6,536 nucleotides of DNA from Akkermansia sp. (lineage in GTDB: Bacteria > Verrucomicrobiota > Verrucomicrobiia > Verrucomicrobiales > Akkermansiaceae). The notes beneath the pieces are model-generated. The model did no database searches. It was not told the origin of the DNA and worked only from the letters and a program-made list of their open reading frames with translations. This document shows, piece after piece, positions 1-4,467 of this stretch; the first letter of the stretch is position 1; each line of letters opens with the position of its first letter. A program made the position numbers and the translations under genes. Where the stretch lies: positions 1 through 6,536 of the forward strand of contig JAGBZE010000012.1 of the NCBI GenBank assembly GCA_017628435.1, written 5' to 3'.

Positions 1-235
1 GAGAATTCAGCGTGCCTTTTGCCGGTCCCATTTTACCCAGAACAAAATAGTCTCCATTGTAGCGGTAAATAGGGGTAGTATTATCTCTCACCCCTTCTAT
101 CCACCAGACCTTGTCTACTTCATAAGCCCCGCGCCAGATACTCCGACAATTCTGACTTACGCAGCTATTCACCCCCAGCGCCGCAAGGCAGAGGGCTGTA
201 GTGGTCAGGATTTTGTGGAACGGGGGCATGGTCAT
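1..235 (-). CDS. Putative lipoprotein, 5' part only (runs off the window)
   Basis: An open frame on the minus strand starts at ATG 235 and continues without a stop to base 1, giving 78 codons. A second in-frame ATG lies two codons in, at 229. The N-terminus has basic/polar residues (MTMPPFHK), then a hydrophobic stretch (ILTTTALCLAALGV), then NSC with the Cys at about residue 25. That is a plausible type II (lipoprotein) signal peptide, although Asn at -2 of the lipobox is unusual. The mature part is polar and rich in Trp/Tyr (for example VDKVWWIEGV, YRYNGDYFVLGKMG) and contains a second Cys. The start lies 6 bases after the stop of the gene at 242-565, so the two are probably co-transcribed. 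No good SD precedes either ATG, so translation may depend on coupling. I do not recognise the family. The function is unknown; an envelope location is inferred. Confidence 0.7.
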   Translation of the reverse strand, partial: MTMPPFHKILTTTALCLAALGVNSCVSQNCRSIWRGAYEVDKVWWIEGVRDNTTPIYRYNGDYFVLGKMGPAKGTLNS

Positions 236-241
236 GGGAAA

Positions 242-565
242 TTAAAGCTTTTTGACTGACTGCTCAGGAGAAGTCTTCAGGAAACATGTCAATATAAAGG
301 ACGCCACCCCAGTGATAAAGGAGATAGTCAGAGCAAAAGCGGCAACAATGCAGTAGACGATACTATCGTCAATCAATTCGTGAACCGCATCATGCATCGC
401 TTTGAACTGTTCCCCCGGCTGCATGGTATACAAAACACCATCCAGCATATAAACATCTGTCATTTCGTTAACTATGAGCAATCCGGCACCCATGCCGATA
501 AGAACACCGGCTACCGTGAGCAATTGCAGAACAAGCGCTGCGTTTTTCTTTGTCAAGAGTTTCAT
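242..565 (-). CDS. Small two-TM membrane protein of unknown function
   Basis: A 107-residue protein with two clear hydrophobic segments, roughly residues 10-33 (LVLQLLTVAGVLIGMGAGLL) and 69-95 (the IVYCIVAAFALTISF region). They are separated by a soluble loop of about 35 residues containing acidic and polar residues (residues about 34-68). Both ends are basic (MKLLTKK; SVKKL), so both termini are probably cytoplasmic with the loop outside. The start at 565 is well supported: AAAGGAG at 579-573 lies 7 bases upstream, one of the best SD sites in the window. A TATTAT hexamer at 592-587 could be its -10 box, but no good -35 goes with it. The lipoprotein gene follows after 6 bases, suggesting an envelope-associated pair. 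I do not recognise the family and assign no function. Confidence 0.75.
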   Translation of the reverse strand: MKLLTKKNAALVLQLLTVAGVLIGMGAGLLIVNEMTDVYMLDGVLYTMQPGEQFKAMHDAVHELIDDSIVYCIVAAFALTISFITGVASFILTCFLKTSPEQSVKKL

Positions 566-751
566 TCTCTATCTCCTTTACATAAGATAATATTTCCCGG
601 CACCGAATCCGCAACAAAAAATTGCAGAAAGTGGGGATTTTCTAATAATTAGAAGCCCGAGACGGGTATATCGTTGCGCGTTGCCTGTATTTTTGTTGCC
701 GATGGCGCAAAAACAGACTGCAGGGGGAGGATTTGCTCGAAGTGGAGCCCT

Positions 752-774
752 TGGTCTGCCGGGTGCGGGTCATG
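752..774. repeat. 23-bp repeat, copy A, just past the ankyrin gene's stop
   Basis: These 23 bases match 2455-2477 at 22 of 23 positions in the same orientation, with weaker similarity on both sides. The copy lies 22 bases beyond the stop of the ankyrin gene; the other copy lies 29 bases beyond the stop of the ORF at 2506-2724. On the minus strand both copies contain an ATG followed by the codons for TRTRQT. No hairpin is visible, so it is not an obvious terminator. It may be part of a dispersed intergenic element. Confidence 0.65.
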
Positions 775-795
775 GCCTCGCAGGAGGGGCTTGGC

Positions 796-2340
796 TTATT
801 TATTCAATCTTTCGGGGCGGGGAGAGCAGCCGAGCCGTTGGAGCAGCTGCACGCATTCCCAATCCGGCAGACTCAGATTTCCGCGGCGCAGCATAAGCTC
901 CAGGCGCGTGTAGCCATCCTTATCGCAGGCATTCAGATCTGCCCCGGCCTCTGCCAGCAGGCGGATGATGGGTGCGCAGGAATGCTGCTGCGGTATCCGG
1001 AGGTCATGCACATACGGCAGCGCCAGCAGCGGGGTGAGCCCCTGCGCATCGCGGGCGTTCACATCTGCCCTGGCTTCAATGAGCAGCTTCGCTTTCAGGT
1101 CTTTCTGCGGGCAGAAGGAGTTGATGTAGAAAAGGGCGGTTCGCCCCTGAGTATCTCGCGCATTCACATCCACCCCGGCGCGGAGCCATTTGTATACCTC
1201 AATGGCGGGTTGGTGAGGGTCTGCCATGGCCTGCATCAGCTGTGTGCGCCCGGCTTCATCCACTACCTGTGCCTTTTGCTGCAGCTCTGCCAGCACGGCC
1301 TGCGGATTCTCCAGAATCTGCCGGATACCCCAGCCTAGATTCTTCTCCCGCGCCAGCATACTGGCGGTTTTGCCGTCCTCGTTTTTTCGGGTGGCATCCA
1401 GCCCTAATTCGATAAGATGGCGAGCAAGCTGCATATCCTGATAGCTGCCGTTGCCATCTGTGACCAAATCACAGAAGTAGGGTGTGTACCAGCTTTCATC
1501 ATTCAGAACTGCGCCATGGCAGATGAGCAGATTGACGGTTTTTACCTTAGCAGGGGAACGATGCACCAGTAGATGCTCCATCCATCGGCTGGTAGTTTCC
1601 TCATCGAAATCCCGCACACGGAACCCGTGCAGCAAGAGCAGAGGCACCAATTCTTCAGAATAGTCACTGAGCACCGCACGAGTCATCAGGGAATCTCCTC
1701 CCATGTTCGGATCTGCCCCGGCCTGCAGCAACAGGGCTGCGATGATGACCTCGTTCTTTTTGGGGCCGTCTGTTATAATCCCCATGCATTGAGACAGAGC
1801 ACAGGCGCGGTTGAAATTCGGATTAGCCCCGGCCTGCAACAGTCGCTCTACCTCTGCTACATCACTTCTGGCCGCAGCGGCAGAGAGCTGCGCTCCCGGG
1901 CATACCGGAACGCCTGCTTGTTCAAATTCCTTTTTCAGAAACTCGTAGGGACAATACAGGCAGTAGTTTAGTTCTGCGGCATTCAAGCCGGCCTTATTGC
2001 GGGCATGCAGGTCAATCCCCGCATCGCGGAGAAACTCAAAAAGTTCTTTCCTGATTCGGTATTCGCTATGACCGTCTGCGGCCTTGATGAGCAGCATCAG
2101 CGCATTATTCCCCTCGGCATCCACCGCATTCACATCAGCCCCTTGGCGAAGTAGTTCCCGCATGGCCGAATCATCATAGCGGTGAGAATGAAAACACTTG
2201 AGCACGGCCTCGTGAAACGCCGCATCTAATGATGCCGCTGGAGAAGCCATCTGCAACGGCTGTTCGGAACGGGGCTCCGCAGCACCGCTCAGAGCGGCAG
2301 CAGCCACTAGCACAGAACATACTAAAGGTCTCAGATTCAT
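796..2340 (-). CDS. Secreted ankyrin-repeat protein
   Basis: A 514-residue protein. Residues 1-22 look like a Sec signal peptide (hydrophobic core LVCSVLVAAAALSG, then AAE with a probable cleavage site near 21-22), so it should be exported to the periplasm or beyond. The rest is built from about ten ankyrin-type repeats: around 62-85 (RQGADVNAVDAEGNNALMLL), 102-125, 155-176 (LLQAGANPNF), 198-213 (LLQAGADPNM), 268-280, 306-330 (LIELGLDATRKNEDGKTASM), 383-405 (GVDVNARDTQGRTALF), 418-440 (ADVNARDAQGLTPLL), 457-484 (LLAEAGADLNACDKDG) and 497-505. Ankyrin solenoids bind other proteins; no enzymatic domain is attached. Several repeats are degenerate and carry extra Cys. There is no SD before ATG 2340, but a promoter-like pair lies about 35-60 bases upstream. 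The first 11 bases of the ORF are identical to the start of the small peptide gene at 2957, see findings. The partner and exact role are unknown. Confidence 0.9.
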   Translation of the reverse strand: MNLRPLVCSVLVAAAALSGAAEPRSEQPLQMASPAASLDAAFHEAVLKCFHSHRYDDSAMRELLRQGADVNAVDAEGNNALMLLIKAADGHSEYRIRKELFEFLRDAGIDLHARNKAGLNAAELNYCLYCPYEFLKKEFEQAGVPVCPGAQLSAAAARSDVAEVERLLQAGANPNFNRACALSQCMGIITDGPKKNEVIIAALLLQAGADPNMGGDSLMTRAVLSDYSEELVPLLLLHGFRVRDFDEETTSRWMEHLLVHRSPAKVKTVNLLICHGAVLNDESWYTPYFCDLVTDGNGSYQDMQLARHLIELGLDATRKNEDGKTASMLAREKNLGWGIRQILENPQAVLAELQQKAQVVDEAGRTQLMQAMADPHQPAIEVYKWLRAGVDVNARDTQGRTALFYINSFCPQKDLKAKLLIEARADVNARDAQGLTPLLALPYVHDLRIPQQHSCAPIIRLLAEAGADLNACDKDGYTRLELMLRRGNLSLPDWECVQLLQRLGCSPRPERLNK

Positions 2341-2371
2341 AGTGTGGAAAATGTGTATTTGTTACGGTGTC

Positions 2372-2400
2372 ATGTTACCAGAATCCGGGAGTCTCGGCAA
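2372..2400 (-). promoter_or_regulatory. Candidate promoter of the ankyrin gene
   Basis: TTGCCG (2400-2395) and TAACAT (2377-2372) are separated by 17 bases. Each matches the sigma70 consensus at 4 of 6 positions. The -10 sits in the context TGGTAACATGA, closely resembling TGGTAGGATGA before the HD gene and TGGTAGAATGC before the small peptide gene. This recurrence is the main reason for listing it. The leader would be about 25-30 bases without an SD. Confidence 0.4.
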
Positions 2401-2454
2401 GTTGTTAGTGTTGAAAATCGTTAAACCGGGTTGCAACGGGTGGGGCCTCCGTCC

Positions 2455-2477
2455 TGGTCTGCCGTGTGCGGGTCATG
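2455..2477. repeat. 23-bp repeat, copy B
   Basis: This is the second copy of the repeat at 752-774, in the same orientation with one mismatch. It lies 29 bases past the stop of the ORF at 2506-2724. The flanks share further scattered identity (GTGG and GGCC/GAGCCC on the low side, GC and AGG on the high side), suggesting a longer, decayed element. Confidence 0.65.
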
Positions 2478-2505
2478 TGCTGCAAGGTGGTGTTTTGTGC
2501 GTTGG

Positions 2506-2724
2506 TTACAGTTCGGCCAGAATCTTGAGGAACTCGCTCATGGGGTTCGCCCCGGTCATGCTGATATCCTTGTCCTGGAACACGAGGAAATAGCGATACC
2601 CCGGCCCGGCTTGTTCCTGCCATGCTCTGCCCAAGTGCAGCTTGGTTGGTGTCTCTGAGCGGACTTTCCTCGCAGTGCGCATATCGCGTTGGTCATACAA
2701 AGAAAGCGAGCTGACCATCAGCAA
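2506..2724 (-). pseudogene. Small ORF or gene remnant of unknown origin
   Basis: A 72-codon open frame (TTG 2724, or internal ATGs at 2718 and 2682). The second half reads like real protein (GPGYRYFLVFQDKDISMTGA, then a neat MSEFLKILAEL end), and its codons have the GC-rich third positions seen in neighbouring genes. However, the first codons lie inside the terminator hairpin of the small RNA at 2698-2774. The frame is closed just upstream by a TAG, and no SD precedes any start. It could be the C-terminal remnant of a larger gene whose front was replaced when the toxin/antisense module arrived. It could also be a small gene reached by read-through, or chance. I do not recognise the sequence. 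Confidence 0.35.
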
Positions 2725-2737
2725 CTAGTCAGCTCGC
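2698..2737 (-). terminator. Intrinsic terminator of the small RNA
   Basis: A perfect 10-bp GC-rich stem (GCGAGCTGAC at 2737-2728 pairing with 2715-2706) has a 12-nt loop (2727-2716), followed directly by TTTCTTTG. This is a good rho-independent terminator in the minus direction only. The loop contains GTTGCTG, complementary to the loop of the mRNA terminator at 2830-2879. Confidence 0.85.
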
Positions 2738-2774
2738 GGAAAAGAGTCCAAAATGAATCTGAGGAATCTTGGAT
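2698..2774 (-). ncRNA. Candidate antisense small RNA (antitoxin-like)
   Basis: The predicted RNA is about 76 nt, from about 2774 to the T-rich end near 2698. It has a consensus promoter and an intrinsic terminator, but no ORF of its own. It contains three parts. A 5' hairpin has a 7-bp stem (2773-2767 with 2753-2747, one G-U) and a 13-nt loop (2766-2754). A U-rich single-stranded linker (CUCUUUUCC) follows, then the terminator hairpin. The loop carries the sequence complementary to the start-codon region of the peptide mRNA at 2957, and the linker is complementary to that mRNA's SD. The loop sequences contain YUNR-type U-turn motifs (CUCA, CUGA), known from antisense RNAs that start pairing through loops. 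I infer that it represses translation of the peptide at 2886-2957. The transcript itself is predicted, not observed. Confidence 0.75.
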
Positions 2775-2780
2775 GCCCTT

Positions 2781-2808
2781 ATTATAGAAAAATGGTCGAT
2801 TTTGTCAA
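2781..2808 (-). promoter_or_regulatory. Consensus sigma70-type promoter of the small RNA
   Basis: TTGACA (2808-2803) and TATAAT (2786-2781) both match the consensus completely, with a 16-base spacer. The start would be near A 2774. It is by far the strongest promoter sequence in the window, consistent with an antisense RNA made in excess over its target. Confidence 0.85.
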
Positions 2809-2829
2809 GCTTTCGGACTTAAAAATCAG

Positions 2830-2879
2830 AAAAAAAGAGGAAGGAACGCACGCACCCCTGTTGCTGCAGGAGTGCGTAC
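2830..2879 (-). terminator. Intrinsic terminator of the small-peptide mRNA
   Basis: A 13-bp stem (2879-2867 with 2860-2848, including two G-U pairs on the minus-strand RNA) has a 6-nt loop CAGCAA (2866-2861). A pyrimidine-rich stretch and T7 (2836-2830) follow, starting about 11 bases after the stem. It begins 7 bases after the peptide stop codon. The G-U pairs are only possible in the minus-strand RNA, supporting this orientation. The distance from stem to T-run is longer than usual. Confidence 0.7.
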
Positions 2880-2885
2880 TCGCCA

Positions 2886-2957
2886 TTAGAGGCTCATAAT
2901 GAAGAGAACAATCTTCAGGATAAGCACTAACAGCTCGATTCCATTTCTCAGATTCAT
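2886..2957 (-). CDS. Small hydrophobic peptide, candidate type I toxin
   Basis: A 23-codon ORF encodes a peptide starting MNLRNGIE and continuing as one hydrophobic helix (LLVLILKIVLFIMSL), long enough to cross a membrane once. Charged residues are limited to Arg4, Glu8 and Lys15. The start at 2957 is strongly supported by AAAGGAG at 2973-2967, 9 bases upstream. An in-frame ATG at 2984 would add nine residues but has no SD. The gene has its own promoter, a leader of about 140 nt and its own terminator, so it is a dedicated transcript and not a chance ORF. The adjacent small RNA covers its SD and start codon by pairing. Size, hydrophobicity, structured leader and antisense control match the known type I toxins that damage or depolarise the inner membrane (TisB, Ibs, ZorO, Fst groups), but I do not recognise its family. 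A small regulatory membrane peptide is the alternative. Confidence 0.75.
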   Translation of the reverse strand: MNLRNGIELLVLILKIVLFIMSL

Positions 2958-2966
2958 GAAACAGAA

Positions 2967-2973
2967 CTCCTTT
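2967..2973 (-). promoter_or_regulatory. Shine-Dalgarno site of the small peptide, antisense target
   Basis: AAAGGAG lies 9 bases before ATG 2957 and fixes the start of the 23-residue peptide. It sits inside a 12-nt segment (2975-2964) that can pair without a gap (two G-U pairs) with 2749-2738 of the small RNA, so pairing would hide it from the ribosome. Confidence 0.8.
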
Positions 2974-3012
2974 CCACCAGCCATGGTTAGCTGCTGTTCC
3001 GTATCCTTGCGG

Positions 3013-3067
3013 CTACGTTACCATCAGCGGTAAGGACTGGCTTACTTCCCGCTGACGGTGCACGTAG
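3013..3067 (-). promoter_or_regulatory. Long leader hairpin of the small-peptide mRNA
   Basis: A 55-nt hairpin forms in the 5' leader. The outer stem is CTACGT/ACGTAG (3067-3062 with 3018-3013), the middle stem 10 bp (3058-3049 with 3030-3021) and the inner stem 4 bp (3044-3041 with 3034-3031), with a 6-nt loop. One middle pair is G-U in the minus-strand RNA but A-C on the other strand, so the structure fits the minus transcript. A smaller GC-rich hairpin lies 5' of it (3093-3072). Heavily folded leaders that delay translation or stabilise mRNA are typical of type I toxins. Confidence 0.65.
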
Positions 3068-3105
3068 ACACCCGCCATGCGGCATGTCGGCGGAAAAGCA
3101 TGAGC

Positions 3106-3134
3106 ATTCTACCACATATCCACATCCTGTTCAA
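3106..3134 (-). promoter_or_regulatory. Promoter of the small-peptide mRNA
   Basis: TTGAAC (3134-3129) and TAGAAT (3111-3106) are separated by 17 bases. Transcription would start near 3100, giving a leader of about 140 nt. The spacer holds two copies of ATGTGG 8 bases apart (3125-3120 and 3117-3112), a possible operator. The -10 context TGGTAGAATG resembles those of the HD and ankyrin genes. Confidence 0.65.
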
Positions 3135-3263
3135 GACCAGCTGAAGAGGGTTTGTTGTCTTGTTGCTACATCGGAAGAATTCCCTTAAATGCGTTCAAGT
3201 GTAAACGCTCCGGTCAGATGCACGCTGAACAGAAGATAAATCCTTAATCTCTAATGCTGTATT

Positions 3264-3446
3264 TCATTTGCCATGACCTCTTACAAGCGATGTGACAGTC
3301 TCCCAAATTATGGAGCCTCTTTCACAAGAGACTTCTATCCAATACATTGCAATCTTTTTCCTCGTTTGCTTAGAGTGAACGTATCGAAAGCAAAAAACGC
3401 GATTTCCGGTCAAAACTTTTCCAAGCTGATGGCTCGGTAGCTTCAT
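3264..3446 (-). CDS. Hypothetical 60-residue basic protein
   Basis: A 60-codon ORF begins at ATG 3446 with AGGAGG (3460-3455) 8 bases upstream, the best SD in the window. The protein is basic and soluble-looking, with two Cys, several Trp and a run SKQTRKK in the middle; there is no TM segment. The codons are more AT-rich in third positions than in the neighbouring genes, hinting at a different origin. The SD lies in one arm of a perfect 13-bp inverted repeat (3451-3485), so expression would be low unless the hairpin opens. No good promoter or terminator is visible. I do not recognise it. It might instead be a chance ORF beside a structural repeat. Confidence 0.45.
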   Translation of the reverse strand: MKLPSHQLGKVLTGNRVFCFRYVHSKQTRKKIAMYWIEVSCERGSIIWETVTSLVRGHGK

Positions 3447-3450
3447 TTTT

Positions 3451-3485
3451 ATAACCTCCTAAATCTTATCGGTTTAGGAGGTTAT
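3451..3485. promoter_or_regulatory. Perfect 13-bp inverted repeat containing an SD site
   Basis: The arms 3451-3463 and 3473-3485 are perfectly complementary, with a 9-base loop. In the minus direction the 3' arm is TTTAGGAGGTTAT, the SD of the ORF at 3446, and the 5' arm resembles the anti-SD of 16S rRNA (ACCTCCT). In the plus direction the hairpin is followed by TAATTTTT, so it could also terminate plus-strand transcription, but no plus-strand gene leads into it. Both readings remain possible. Confidence 0.6.
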
Positions 3486-3564
3486 TAATTTTTGCTGCGC
3501 GTGTCGAATTCGGGTTTGGGTCGCAGATGGTCGCAAAATTGCTGGCGGACACAGAATCAAGTGG

Positions 3565-4467
3565 CTATTTCCGGCGTGATGCTTCCCTGTTAGCGAGGGC
3601 AATCTGAAGAGCATTGGCAATGTTATGAAAGAACACGTAAAATGCCGGACCTATGTAGGCAAGCGGGTGTACATACCACTGGCTGGCAATATAGAGAGTA
3701 AGAATGGTATTCTTCTGCCCAAGACACTGGGAGCATTCACGTTTCAGCCCACGGGGGCCGAGCTTATACCCTGCAACAAAGCCGGTAATGCAAACAATGA
3801 GAGAACCCAGCACCAGCGGCAGCATATTCCACCAGCTGATATCCATGGCCAGCACGCGCTGGGTGCCTACGCCTGCGATAATGGTCAGGTTGATAATCCA
3901 GATGCCCAGCGAGACATCCCGGAGACTGGACGTCCAAGCCTTACAAGGGGGGTATACCAGTCGCAGCACTATGGCAATAAGGGCAGGAATACCCAGCACC
4001 GTAGCCAGCTGCATGGCCACCTCTGCGGCCAGTTCGATATAGCAGAAGCCCTCCACCTGCACCACCAGGGGCATGAGCAAGGGCATCAGCAGGCCGAAGA
4101 CTATCTGGCTGAGCACCATGGCAGTTGTGGTGAATTCCACGTTGCCCTTAAGCAGGTTCACAATAACCGGTGCCGCTATTGCCACTGGAGCAATCCCGCA
4201 GAAGAACAAGGACTCTGCAAGCACCGGATACCCCAAAACACGGGCAAACGCCCAGAGGCTTATGCCGATGAGCTGAATTCCCAGCAGCAACCAGAGGTGC
4301 ATACGCTGCGGCTTGAGTCGAGAGGTATCTATTCCCAGAAAGGTAATGCTGAGCATGAGGGCAACACTGGCCGGCAGCCAGCAACCCAGCGGTGAAAGCT
4401 GCTTATGAAATATACCGCCCACCAGAAAGGCGAGCACCATGGAGATACTGCGGATGTGGCGTTTCAT
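3565..4467 (-). CDS. BASS-type (bile acid:sodium symporter family) transporter
   Basis: A 300-residue integral membrane protein with about nine to ten hydrophobic segments through most of its length. It is a typical size for the BASS/SBF superfamily, whose members move organic anions with Na+. Family-like signs are GNVEFTTTAMVLSQ (108-121) followed by a Leu/Pro-rich helix (FGLLMPLLMPL), which matches the core GDV/T-rich helix region. A late CSQCLGQKNTILTLYIASQ segment (245-263) matches the conserved E/Q-N-rich broken helix, and FHNIANAL (280-287) lies near the C-terminus. The protein ends with a basic tail (REASRRK). The start at 4467 overlaps the stop of the HD gene by one base (TGATG), with AGGAG 5 bases before the ATG, so translation is coupled. 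The substrate cannot be told from sequence; bile acids are only the family name. Confidence 0.75.
   Translation of the reverse strand: MKRHIRSISMVLAFLVGGIFHKQLSPLGCWLPASVALMLSITFLGIDTSRLKPQRMHLWLLLGIQLIGISLWAFARVLGYPVLAESLFFCGIAPVAIAAPVIVNLLKGNVEFTTTAMVLSQIVFGLLMPLLMPLVVQVEGFCYIELAAEVAMQLATVLGIPALIAIVLRLVYPPCKAWTSSLRDVSLGIWIINLTIIAGVGTQRVLAMDISWWNMLPLVLGSLIVCITGFVAGYKLGPRGLKRECSQCLGQKNTILTLYIASQWYVHPLAYIGPAFYVFFHNIANALQIALANREASRRK

Noticed and set aside
696..721. Weak hairpin TTTTTG...CAAAAA downstream of the ankyrin gene as its terminator
   Set aside because: On the minus strand the T-run precedes the stem and the A-run follows it, the wrong order for an intrinsic terminator.
733..1338. 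Long plus-strand open frame (201 codons) opposite the ankyrin gene
   Set aside because: It lies antisense to clear ankyrin repeats. Its recurrent HICPG/HIHPG motifs are the complement of the repeated ankyrin codons, so it is a shadow frame.
2740..3560. tRNA, rRNA or CRISPR in the non-coding stretches
   Set aside because: No cloverleaf, no T-loop consensus in the right frame of a 3' end, and no regularly spaced repeats were found.
3625..4395. 256-codon plus-strand frame opposite the BASS gene
   Set aside because: The product is a low-complexity, Gln/His/Asn-rich sequence without TM or motifs. The minus-strand frame has a consistent transporter pattern, start and coupling.
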